DNA from: an uncultured Akkermansia sp.
GTDB lineage: Bacteria; Verrucomicrobiota; Verrucomicrobiia; Verrucomicrobiales; Akkermansiaceae
NCBI GenBank assembly: GCA_904502165.1
Contig: CAJGDB010000012.1
Span: 1 to 32,718, forward strand
Direction: 5' to 3'
DNA: 32,718 nt
Shown here: positions 13,908 to 21,104 of the stretch, one piece after another
Layout: each line of letters begins with the position of its first letter
Numbering within the stretch: position 1 is the stretch's first letter
Notes under the pieces: generated by a model
Database searches by the model: none
What the model saw: only the letters and a program-made list of their open reading frames with translations
What the model was told of the DNA's origin: nothing
Program-made: the position numbers and the translations under genes

Positions 13908-15050
13908 ATGAAAACACTCATTACAAACGCCCGCATCATCTCCCCCGGCATTGACCTTGCTGGTGGCTCTGTCCTTGTAGAAGGCAGCAAAATCATCGCC
14001 GTGCTGCAGCCCGGTGAAACAGCTGAGGCCGACAAGACGATTGATGCCGGAGGCAATATGCTCATGCCCGGCTTCATCGACATTCACTCCCACGGCGCCG
14101 GTGGCTGCGACACCTGCGACTGCAAGGTGGAGAGCATCCGCACCATTGCCGATTGCAAGATGAAGGAAGGTGTGACCACCTGGCTGCCCACAACCCTGAC
14201 CCTGGGCACCAAGACCCTGGCCGATGTCTGCACCGTCGTGAAGGAATACGCCGCCAGCCCGAATGGCTCCAAGACCCCCGGCGTACACCTGGAAGGGCCC
14301 TACATTAACCCGAAGCAGTGCGGTGCCCAGAACCCGGCTTTCGTACGCCCGGCTGATTACGAGGAAGTTGAGATGCTGAACGGCATCTACCCGGTGCTGC
14401 TCATCTCTATGGCCCCGGAGATGCCAGGCTCCATCGATTTCATCAACAAGGCTACCGCGGCCGGCATCACCTGCTCTGCCGGTCACTCTGCCGCCAGCTA
14501 TGCCGATTTCAAGAAGGCCAAGGCTGCCGGCCTGAAGCACCTCACCCACTTCTGCAACCAGATGAGCCCGCAACACCACCGCGAAATCGGCCTGGTGGGT
14601 TCCGGCATGCTTGACAAGGATGTGAAGATTGAGGTTATCTGCGACAAGATTCACCTCTGCGAAGATATGCTCAAGCTCACTTTCACGAACAAGAGCATCG
14701 ACCAGATGATTATGATTACCGACTCCCTGGCCTGCTCCTGGATGCCCGATGGCCCCGGCCAGCTGGGTGGGCTGCCCATCATTGTGAAGGGCGGTGTGGC
14801 CCGCCTGGAAAGCGGCAATCTGGCTGGTTCCACCCTGCGTTATGCAAAGGGGCTCAAGAATATTCAGGAAATCACCGGCCAGCCGCTCAGCGAACTGGTA
14901 AAGGCTACCTCCTGGAACCAGGCCCAGAGCCTCGGTCTCTTCGACCTGGGCAAGATTGCTCCTGGCTACACCGCCGATATGGTGGTGCTGAATGACGAGT
15001 TCGACACCGTGATGACCATCATCGACGGCGAGCTCCGCTACCAGGCCTGA
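13908..15050 (+). CDS. nagA: N-acetylglucosamine-6-phosphate deacetylase
   Basis: A 380-residue amidohydrolase that removes acetate from GlcNAc-6-phosphate, feeding mucin-derived amino sugars into glycolysis or cell-wall synthesis. Visible residues are HSH of FIDIHSHGAGG (H60, H62), metal-binding E129 in VHLEGPY, H193 in SAGHS, H214 in LTHFCNQM, H249 near the substrate site, and catalytic D272 in MITDSLA. HHREIG replaces the more usual HHREPG. Length is normal. The nagB deaminase is not in the window. Codon use is strongly biased to C-ending codons, consistent with high expression. Confidence 0.93.
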   Translation: MKTLITNARIISPGIDLAGGSVLVEGSKIIAVLQPGETAEADKTIDAGGNMLMPGFIDIHSHGAGGCDTCDCKVESIRTIADCKMKEGVTTWLPTTLTLGTKTLADVCTVVKEYAASPNGSKTPGVHLEGPYINPKQCGAQNPAFVRPADYEEVEMLNGIYPVLLISMAPEMPGSIDFINKATAAGITCSAGHSAASYADFKKAKAAGLKHLTHFCNQMSPQHHREIGLVGSGMLDKDVKIEVICDKIHLCEDMLKLTFTNKSIDQMIMITDSLACSWMPDGPGQLGGLPIIVKGGVARLESGNLAGSTLRYAKGLKNIQEITGQPLSELVKATSWNQAQSLGLFDLGKIAPGYTADMVVLNDEFDTVMTIIDGELRYQA

Positions 15051-15067
15051 GCCTGAATCACCTTACA

Positions 15068-15095
15068 GGTGCGGGGTGCAGCTGCACCCCGCACC
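15068..15095. repeat. Perfect 28-base palindrome downstream of nagA
   Basis: The arm GGTGCGGGGTGCAG (15068-15081) is followed directly by its exact reverse complement. There is no T run on either side. It may be a transcript-end hairpin for nagA or a binding site upstream of the next gene. Confidence 0.7.
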
Positions 15096-15140
15096 ACCCT
15101 CTCCCCAACCTCGGTACACCCCCCACTCCACACACCTGCC

Positions 15141-15914
15141 ATGCTCATCTCGCCGCTTGCCCGAAAGCTTTGCATTTCCAAGGGAATTGACCCGACCACC
15201 CTGCACGGTACGGGCCCCCGCGGCCGCATCATGGCAGCCGATGTGACACAACCGGTTGCTCCGGCCTCTTTCCTGGTTCACCGGGGTGAGACCATCGTGA
15301 ATGATTTTGCCGTTTCCCCCACCGGGCCGGAGGAAGACGGGTACTATGTATACGACAACGTGGTGAACATGGGTGCGCTGGCCCGCATCAGCCTGCCCAT
15401 AGCCGTGCAGTGCGAAAAACTGCTCGAGCAGCGCTTTGCTTTGTTTGACTTCATCATCCGCGCCGTCGTGAAAGCCTGCATGGCTCACCCTTCATGGAAG
15501 AGCGAAGAAACAGATGTGGATTTGCTCCTTTTTGCTGACTCCGGGCGCGATGTCATGGCCATGAGCAATGCTTCCGGCAAGAGCGTCTACCGCATTGCCA
15601 AGGAGCGCCAGAAATCTGCCGGGGCAGCGATTCCGCCCTCTTTCTGCCCGCAGATTACCATTTGTGATACCAACACCTCCCGCAAACAGGTTGAGGATTC
15701 CCTCGGCTGTTCACACCGGCCCCTGTTTGCCTTTGTCACGCGCGGCAATTACCCCAAGACGGAGATACGCGCCGGAGGAGACAATCTACGCTCTGTCGAC
15801 CTGCCCTATACCTTCTTTATCTCCACCCAGGTGGAAGCAGCTGACGCCAACCGCATTGCCGCCCGCCTGGGTGCGCTGCTCTACAACCCCATCAACCTGC
15901 TGATGCAGAGTTGA
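15141..15914 (+). CDS. E3-binding-domain protein with degenerate E2 acyltransferase fold
   Basis: A 257-residue protein. Residues 1-36 match a peripheral-subunit-binding domain (ISPLARKLC, then GTGPRGRIMAADV) as found in the E2 subunits of 2-oxoacid dehydrogenases. The rest has the order of an E2 catalytic domain, ending with ARLGALLYNP, but the catalytic HxxxDG near the C-terminus is absent and there is no lipoyl domain in front. It therefore probably lacks acyltransferase activity and might be a scaffold or regulator; this is inference. The start ATG 15141 puts the binding domain at the very N-terminus. It is 90 bases downstream of nagA, across a perfect palindrome. Confidence 0.75.
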   Translation: MLISPLARKLCISKGIDPTTLHGTGPRGRIMAADVTQPVAPASFLVHRGETIVNDFAVSPTGPEEDGYYVYDNVVNMGALARISLPIAVQCEKLLEQRFALFDFIIRAVVKACMAHPSWKSEETDVDLLLFADSGRDVMAMSNASGKSVYRIAKERQKSAGAAIPPSFCPQITICDTNTSRKQVEDSLGCSHRPLFAFVTRGNYPKTEIRAGGDNLRSVDLPYTFFISTQVEAADANRIAARLGALLYNPINLLMQS

Positions 15915-15954
15915 GCCTAGCTGTTATTCTGTATAATACCCCGGCAGGCAGGCC

Positions 15955-16719
15955 TTATTTCCGCCGCCGGAGGAATACGGCCAGGTACTGCCAGTTGATG
16001 AAGCCGAGGTAACCGAGAATCATCACGTTGAGCCAGCGGGCCTCCAGCAGGGACCAGATGCCCAGCCCGAGACACAACAGCAGGCCCAGCACGCAGGGAA
16101 TGGCGTAATTATTAATAACAGAACCCAGCAGCTTGCCGCCATCCAGCGGAAAGATGGGCAGCAGATTGAACAGGCTCCACCAGAAGCAGATACTCATGCC
16201 AACCAGGTAAAACTGAATCAACAGCTCAGGCACCGGGTGGGTATAAAGCCCCATGAGCAACTGCTGCTGCACCTCCAGCGGCAATGTCTCCACCCAGGGC
16301 AGCAGAAAGGCCAGCCGCAAGCCCAGCCAGGCATTACCCAGCTGCAGGCCGAAGAGCAGCCCCAGCAATGCCCCCAGGGCCAGCGAGGCCAACGGACCGG
16401 CCAGAACCATCAGAATATAGCCCAACCGCCGCGCCGGCAGCAGAACAAAATGGGTTGTCCCCCCCATACCGGCCACCTCGATACGCTCTACCGCCGCACC
16501 ACCGGCACGGCCGGCTAGCGCATGACCAAACTCATGTACCAGCAGGGTAAGCATACCCGCCAGCACAAACAGCAGCACACGCCCCAGCTGCCCGCCTTCC
16601 TCCACCCCGAGGGCACCACCCAATATAGCCAGCACCACCCAGGAGACAGGTTGAATGCTGACCGGAATACCGAATAGAGAGAACCGGAGGGTCCAGGCGT
16701 GAGAATCAGGGCTCTTCAT
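15955..16719 (-). CDS. Site-2 protease family (M50) intramembrane metalloprotease
   Basis: A 254-residue polytopic membrane protein. The zinc motif is HEFGH (62-66) in a membrane helix, and the third ligand is D193 in NLLPIFPLDGGKLL. Five to six helices are visible. It is a compact member without PDZ or CBS domains, like the Rip/SpoIVFB-type group. Substrate unknown. It is preceded by a clear promoter whose -10 box ends six bases before the ATG, so the mRNA is probably leaderless. Confidence 0.9.
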   Translation of the reverse strand: MKSPDSHAWTLRFSLFGIPVSIQPVSWVVLAILGGALGVEEGGQLGRVLLFVLAGMLTLLVHEFGHALAGRAGGAAVERIEVAGMGGTTHFVLLPARRLGYILMVLAGPLASLALGALLGLLFGLQLGNAWLGLRLAFLLPWVETLPLEVQQQLLMGLYTHPVPELLIQFYLVGMSICFWWSLFNLLPIFPLDGGKLLGSVINNYAIPCVLGLLLCLGLGIWSLLEARWLNVMILGYLGFINWQYLAVFLRRRK

Positions 16720-16725
16720 GGGTTC

Positions 16726-16755
16726 ATTCTACTCCCTCCCCGGCCTCTTTTGCAA
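16726..16755 (-). promoter_or_regulatory. Promoter of the M50 protease gene
   Basis: On the minus strand TTGCAA (16755-16750) and TAGAAT (16731-16726) are 18 bases apart. Only six bases separate the -10 box from the ATG, which is where the transcription start should be. Confidence 0.65.
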
Positions 16756-16783
16756 TAAAATTTGATTTTTTTCCAAAAAAGAC

Positions 16784-16812
16784 TTGCATTGCCGCAGACA
16801 AAGTAGTAATAT
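16784..16812 (+). promoter_or_regulatory. Promoter of tRNA-Asn
   Basis: TTGCAT (16784-16789) and TAATAT (16807-16812) are 17 bases apart. A small CCCCG/CGGGG hairpin lies in the leader before the tRNA. Confidence 0.75.
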
Positions 16813-16844
16813 CTGCCCGCACCCCGTCAGCGGGGAAAGCAAAA

Positions 16845-16916
16845 TCCGGCGTAGCTCAGCGGAAGAGCGGATGACTGTTAATCATTAGGTCGTTGGTTCG
16901 ATCCCAACCGCCGGAG
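16845..16916 (+). tRNA. tRNA-Asn (anticodon GUU)
   Basis: A full cloverleaf: acceptor TCCGGCG/CGCCGGA, D stem GCTC/GAGC, anticodon loop CTGTTAA with GTT, T arm GTTGG-TTCGATC-CCAAC, discriminator G. The CCA end is not encoded. Confidence 0.97.
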
Positions 16917-16920
16917 TAAG

Positions 16921-16959
16921 GAAGCCCTGCAAGTCAACTTGCCGGGCTTCTTTGTTTTT
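16921..16959 (+). terminator. Terminator of tRNA-Asn
   Basis: GAAGCCC...GCAAG pairs with CTTGC...GGGCTTC with one mismatch and a TCAA loop, followed by TTTGTTTTT. Confidence 0.9.
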
Positions 16960-16961
16960 CC

Positions 16962-16990
16962 TTGCCAAGCCGCAACAGGAAGTGTATGCT
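16962..16990 (+). promoter_or_regulatory. Promoter of ridA-coaC
   Basis: TTGCCA (16962-16967) and TATGCT (16985-16990) are 17 bases apart. It starts directly after the T run of the tRNA-Asn terminator. Confidence 0.7.
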
Positions 16991-17014
16991 GGCTGCAACC
17001 AGAAAGTAAACATT

Positions 17015-17485
17015 ATGGAATTCAATTTTGAAGCTCTTGAAAAGAAAGGGTTGAAGCTCAACCCGGCACCTGCCCCGGTCGGTTCCTACGTGCAATGCCT
17101 GCGCACGGGCAACTACCTGCACCTCTCCGGCGGCATCTCCATAAACGGCGATGTGGCCATCTATGGCAAGCTGGGCGCAGAGGTCAGCATTGAAGAGGGT
17201 CAGCGTGCTGCTCAGGCCGCCATTCTGAATCGTCTGGCCGTCATCCAGGCCGAGCTGGGCAGCTTTGCCCCGCTGCGTAAGATTGTTGCCGTGAACGGCT
17301 TTGTGAACTGCACCCCCGATTTCACCGACCAGGCCAAGGTGCTCAATGGTGCCTCTGATCTGCTGGTAGAGCTGCTGGGGCCAGAAGCCGCCCACACCCG
17401 TTCTGCCGTGGGTGTGCCGAGCCTGCCCCTGGGGGTAGCCGTGGAAATCAACATGATTGTAGAATTTGACCCTGCTGCCTGCTGA
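17015..17485 (+). CDS. RidA/YjgF family protein
   Basis: A 156-residue protein of the RidA superfamily, in the longer subgroup that opens with APAPVGSYVxxxRTGNYLxLSG. The family hydrolyses reactive enamine/imine intermediates or has lost that activity. The ARG and GLU of the active-site pocket are in HTRSAVGV and AVEINMIVEF. GFVNCTPDFTDQAKVLNGASDLL is the subgroup signature. ATG 17015 is chosen because the open frame upstream overlaps the promoter and terminator. It is followed by coaC after 25 bases. Confidence 0.9.
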   Translation: MEFNFEALEKKGLKLNPAPAPVGSYVQCLRTGNYLHLSGGISINGDVAIYGKLGAEVSIEEGQRAAQAAILNRLAVIQAELGSFAPLRKIVAVNGFVNCTPDFTDQAKVLNGASDLLVELLGPEAAHTRSAVGVPSLPLGVAVEINMIVEFDPAAC

Positions 17486-17510
17486 GCAGGCGCATCGTAA
17501 GGAGCGTATC

Positions 17511-18053
17511 ATGGCTACGATTGTTCTGGGTATCTGCGGTTCCATTGCCGCCTACAAGGCTGCTTCGGTGGCTTCGCGCCTGGTCAGAATGGGGCACGAA
17601 GTTCACTGCGTCTGCACTCCTGCTGCATTGGAGTTTGTGACCCCGCTCACACTCATGACGCTCTCCCGCAATCCGGTCATCACCACCTTTGAGGATGAAA
17701 CCGGTAACTGGGTTCCGGTGCATATCGACCTGGCCCAGCGGGCTGATGTGCTGGCCATTGTCCCGGCATCTGCCAACACAATGGCCAGCATGGCTCACGG
17801 CGCATGCCCCAATGCACTTACCAGCCTGTACCTGGCCTATCGCGGCCCGGTTCTCATTTTCCCCGCCATGAACGGCATGATGTGGGAACACCCCGCCACA
17901 CAGGCCAACGCAGCCACACTGGCCGCCCGGGAAAACCACCGCATCATCGGCCCGGCAGAGGATGGCATGCTTGCCTGCGGCACCACCGGCAAGGGCCGCC
18001 TGGTAGAGGAGGAACTGATTGTCGAGGAGATTGTGGCGGCCCTGCCCCGCTGA
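17511..18053 (+). CDS. coaC: Phosphopantothenoylcysteine decarboxylase (flavoprotein, CoaC type)
   Basis: A 180-residue HFCD-family flavoprotein. It matches the CoaC half of CoaBC, which decarboxylates phosphopantothenoylcysteine in coenzyme A synthesis. Visible marks are GICGSIAAYK at the FMN site, the catalytic histidine of VHIDLAQRAD, PAMNGMMWEHPA (the PAMN motif), and MLACGTTGKGR with the active cysteine. The CoaB synthetase half is absent, so it must be encoded elsewhere or this is a stand-alone paralogue. TAAGGAG seven bases before the ATG is one of the few good ribosome binding sites here. Confidence 0.82.
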   Translation: MATIVLGICGSIAAYKAASVASRLVRMGHEVHCVCTPAALEFVTPLTLMTLSRNPVITTFEDETGNWVPVHIDLAQRADVLAIVPASANTMASMAHGACPNALTSLYLAYRGPVLIFPAMNGMMWEHPATQANAATLAARENHRIIGPAEDGMLACGTTGKGRLVEEELIVEEIVAALPR

Positions 18054-18080
18054 AAGCTCCGGCAATATTCACTTTTACTC

Positions 18081-18111
18081 AAAAAAGCCTGAGACCCCCT
18101 CAGGCTTTTTT
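18081..18111 (+). terminator. Terminator of ridA-coaC
   Basis: AAAAAAGCCTGAG (18081-18093) pairs perfectly with 18099-18111, with a five-base loop and six T at the end. The A run would let it work in both directions. Confidence 0.92.
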
Positions 18112-18164
18112 GCTGCTGCTTCCTTCGCATTCTGTATTTTGCATTCAGAAATCAGCATTTTTCC

Positions 18165-18192
18165 TTGCCTTTTCAGCTGTATATGGCATACT
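18165..18192 (+). promoter_or_regulatory. Promoter of the FHA-like gene
   Basis: TTGCCT (18165-18170) and CATACT (18187-18192) are 16 bases apart, with the ATG 12 bases further on. Confidence 0.5.
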
Positions 18193-18204
18193 GACTCTAC
18201 GCTT

Positions 18205-18855
18205 ATGGCCTATATCGACATCATCGATTCTACCGGTGGAGACTTCCGTTATCTTCTGCAGGAAGATGAAACGGTTGTCACCATCGGTTCTGCTGAAGAC
18301 TGTTCCATTTCCCTGCCGCACATTACAGATTTGCAGCCCCAGCACTGCACCATTTCGCTGCAGCAGGGCTGCTATGTGCTGACGGCGCTTCCCGGTGCCA
18401 GCATTCTGGCAGAAGGAGCCCCCACAGATGCGGTTATGCTGGTTCCCCATGCTGTATACAACCTGGGTTCGGCCATGCTGATGTTCAATGACGCCGCACC
18501 GGATGCCGCAGATGCAACCACTCCCCGGGAAATGGTAGAATCCGTTCCTGAGCCCGTGGCAGAAGTCACGCCCGAGCCTGTGGCAGAAGTCGCTCCCGAG
18601 CCCGTGGTAGAAGTCGCGCCTGCATCGGAAGCCGTTGAAGAAGCTCCGGTAAAGAAGGCAAAGAAGAAGCATAAGAGGCCCTCTGCTAATCCGCTGGTTG
18701 CCACCGCTTTCCATACTGAGGAAGATGGAGCTATCCACGTTATTCTCCGGCGGCTCTATGTCATTGCCATCCTGGCGCTGGCCTTCCTGGCGGGTCTCAC
18801 CATGCGCTACTGGATGATTACCGGCGATTACCTTATTGACGAGCTGCTGAAGTAA
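18205..18855 (+). CDS. FHA-like domain protein with C-terminal membrane anchor
   Basis: A 216-residue protein. Residues 1-95 resemble a forkhead-associated domain (VTIGSAEDCSISLPH, then QPQHCTI), a fold that binds phosphothreonine, although the usual GR-x-x-x and S-x-x-H residues are only partly kept. Then comes a Pro/Glu/Val linker with PEPVAEV and VAPEPVVEV repeats, a lysine-rich patch (KKAKKKHKRP), and one membrane helix (LYVIAILALAFLAGLTMRYW). The N-terminus should face the cytoplasm. ATG 18205 is chosen over the open frame upstream because terminator and promoter lie there. Confidence 0.7.
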   Translation: MAYIDIIDSTGGDFRYLLQEDETVVTIGSAEDCSISLPHITDLQPQHCTISLQQGCYVLTALPGASILAEGAPTDAVMLVPHAVYNLGSAMLMFNDAAPDAADATTPREMVESVPEPVAEVTPEPVAEVAPEPVVEVAPASEAVEEAPVKKAKKKHKRPSANPLVATAFHTEEDGAIHVILRRLYVIAILALAFLAGLTMRYWMITGDYLIDELLK

Positions 18856-18884
18856 TACCGGATTCTTCCGTATAACATCCTTCC

Positions 18885-18915
18885 TTCCCCGGTCAGATGC
18901 TCATCTGCCGGGGAA
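18885..18915. terminator. Hairpin between the convergent FHA-like and glycosidase-like genes
   Basis: The left arm (18885-18899) and right arm (18902-18915) pair over 14 bases with one bulged T. No T run follows on either strand, so its terminator role is inferred from position. Confidence 0.5.
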
Positions 18916-18923
18916 AATCATCA

Positions 18924-21095
18924 TCAGGCCAGGCGCGTAAGCTCCAGGCGGCGCACCATGCACTGGTTGAGCTCTCCGTTGGCATTGGCACAGCGGGGCG
19001 TATAGCAAAGAGAGAACACGTGCCGGCCGGCCGGCAGCTCCAGCCGGAGCGCGGCAGAGCGCGTGTAGGCATCCCAGCAGCCTGCCTCGGTATTGTGCGG
19101 CAGCAGCATCACGCCACGGCTTTCGCCATCCACCACCAGCTCGCGCAGGGCGCAGGTATCGCCATCGCGCAGGGAATTCGTGGCATTGCAATAGAAGACT
19201 CGGGCAGCGTAGGTCCCGGCTTCCAGCTCTATTTCCTGATAATCGAGGCGGGAGGTACAGGCGCGCGTATCGAGCCATGCCTGCCCCTTCTCCACCGCAA
19301 ATTCTCCCTGCTTTCCTATACGGAGAGGTTCCAGCAAGCTGCGACCACCGGGGGAAACGCACTCAAAGGGGCGGCTGAAACAAGAAGAGGTCTGGGCATT
19401 CACTGCCTGCACCGTATATTCGTTGTAACAGACTCTGGAAGAAGGCAACGTACACTGGCAGTCCAGTGTGGCAGCAAAGGCCACACCATTGCGGAATACG
19501 TTGTAACTGGCTGCCCCCGGCACCGGGAACCAGCGCAATAATTCTGCGGTAGGATTGTCCCACCGAGGTTCAGGCAGGTCCTCACAGGCACTCAGAGAAG
19601 GCTGCGCAGAGACCTCATCACCTGCGGGCATCAGCTCCACCTCAATCATGAAGCGGCCCTCGGCATCCAGCGGAATAATGGGGGAATCCGGCTTACCGTT
19701 GACCGTGACTGACCATACTTCAGAGCCGTAGCCATTGACATGAATATCCAGCACCATGTTGCGGATGTGGAGTCCGGTGAGCCAATGGCTGCCCTTGAAA
19801 CTCCGGGGTACACAAGGCGCAATGAGCAGGTTGTTCCCCTCATAACGCAGGCCGAACAGGGTGTGATAATACAGCCCCAGCATTCCTGCCACGCTCCAGA
19901 GCTGGCGCTCTGAGCTCTGAATCGTATCGCCGGACTCACCGGTCTCAGCATGGAAATTCTCCACATTGGAACCAAGGGCCATGCCTGCACGCAAAAGAGA
20001 AGCCATGGAGAATGCCACCCCTTCCTCATTCTGCATTTCTGCCTGGGCCATCAGCACATAGGATTCCACAAACGGCCAGATACTCCGGTTATGGTAAGCT
20101 TTTTGCTGACTCTGCTTGTACGGAGTGAACACCGGCGTGCCAAATGGTGAGCGCGGCAGGCTCTTCATCGCCTGGGCGGCATGGTCACCCGCCAGCCCGC
20201 AGAGCACCGCCAGAGCAGTAGCGAGTGAATCCACCCGCTCATCCAGATACCCTTCTGCTGTCCGCATCATGCCAAAATGCTCAGCGCCGGGACTGCGGAA
20301 TTCATCTCTTATAGCAGCACCCAGCTCCGCTGCCTGACCGGCATAGACAGCTGCCTCCCCGTCGCGCCCCAGCTCGCGCAGCATACGGGCCAGAATCTGG
20401 CGGCAGAGGAAATGCAGCACATTCGTGCCGAAAGCATACGAAGCCGCAATATCTGCCGGGGTCATCCAGTCCGGATAGCTCTGCTCGCGCCAGTCAATGA
20501 ACGAAGTCTCGCCCGGGCGCAGTACTTCATCTGCCGGCAGAACGGCGGCATCCTGTGCCAATGTGGCCTCCAGCACCTGCACGCACCAGCTCAGCCAGCG
20601 GGCATCTCCCTGCACCTGGTGCAGCGCCCATGCGCCCAACGCCCAGGATACGCGGTCCGTTGAGACAGGCCAGCCTCCACCGGTGCCGGTATCCTGCACA
20701 ACCACGCCATGCTGCACGCGTGATTCCAGACTGGCACGGGTTGCCTGCGGTGCCGCAATCGCTGTTCCCAGAGCGGCCGCAAAGGCCATATCACGCGTCC
20801 AGACCGTAGACCAGCCGGCCCCGGCCAGCAGAAGTCCCTCCGGGGTCATGTCTGCCTGCAGTTCATGCACCGCCAGGACATACATGGCCTGCAACACCGG
20901 CAGGGTACTGCGGACACCGGCACACCCTGCCGGTAAGGCAGCAGGGACGCACACCTCGCGCGTGCTGTCGCCACGAGTGATGCGAAGGCAGGACGGAGAT
21001 ACCAGCTCTGCTACCAGCCCGGGCTGTTCCAGACGCGTGCTGGTGAGGCGGAATGAGCCGTTATCGTACAATACCTGTTCCTGCCCGGCAGACAT
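18924..21095 (-). CDS. Six-hairpin (alpha/alpha-barrel) glycoside hydrolase-like protein
   Basis: A 723-residue protein without a signal peptide, so probably cytoplasmic. After an N-terminal beta region, residues about 65-440 look like an (alpha/alpha)6 barrel: GWSTVWTRDMAFAAALG (R101, D102), TSFIDWREQSYPDW (D201, E204), and NRSIWPFVESYVLMAQ. These are typical places for acidic catalytic residues in such glycosidases. A beta domain with HWLTGLHIRNM and VTVNGKP resembles the C-terminal domain of GH94-like or glucoamylase-like enzymes, and two further beta-rich regions follow. The exact family is not clear. The start is ATG 21095 (GTG 21098 is also possible), nine bases after the purB stop, with AAGG close before it, so it is likely co-transcribed with purB. 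Confidence 0.7.
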   Translation of the reverse strand: MSAGQEQVLYDNGSFRLTSTRLEQPGLVAELVSPSCLRITRGDSTREVCVPAALPAGCAGVRSTLPVLQAMYVLAVHELQADMTPEGLLLAGAGWSTVWTRDMAFAAALGTAIAAPQATRASLESRVQHGVVVQDTGTGGGWPVSTDRVSWALGAWALHQVQGDARWLSWCVQVLEATLAQDAAVLPADEVLRPGETSFIDWREQSYPDWMTPADIAASYAFGTNVLHFLCRQILARMLRELGRDGEAAVYAGQAAELGAAIRDEFRSPGAEHFGMMRTAEGYLDERVDSLATALAVLCGLAGDHAAQAMKSLPRSPFGTPVFTPYKQSQQKAYHNRSIWPFVESYVLMAQAEMQNEEGVAFSMASLLRAGMALGSNVENFHAETGESGDTIQSSERQLWSVAGMLGLYYHTLFGLRYEGNNLLIAPCVPRSFKGSHWLTGLHIRNMVLDIHVNGYGSEVWSVTVNGKPDSPIIPLDAEGRFMIEVELMPAGDEVSAQPSLSACEDLPEPRWDNPTAELLRWFPVPGAASYNVFRNGVAFAATLDCQCTLPSSRVCYNEYTVQAVNAQTSSCFSRPFECVSPGGRSLLEPLRIGKQGEFAVEKGQAWLDTRACTSRLDYQEIELEAGTYAARVFYCNATNSLRDGDTCALRELVVDGESRGVMLLPHNTEAGCWDAYTRSAALRLELPAGRHVFSLCYTPRCANANGELNQCMVRRLELTRLA

Positions 21096-21104
21096 CACCT
21101 TGCA

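Noticed and set aside
17455..17500. GCCTGCTGAGCAGGC palindrome over the ridA stop codon as a terminator
   Set aside because: It is short, has no T run and lies between two genes that appear co-transcribed.
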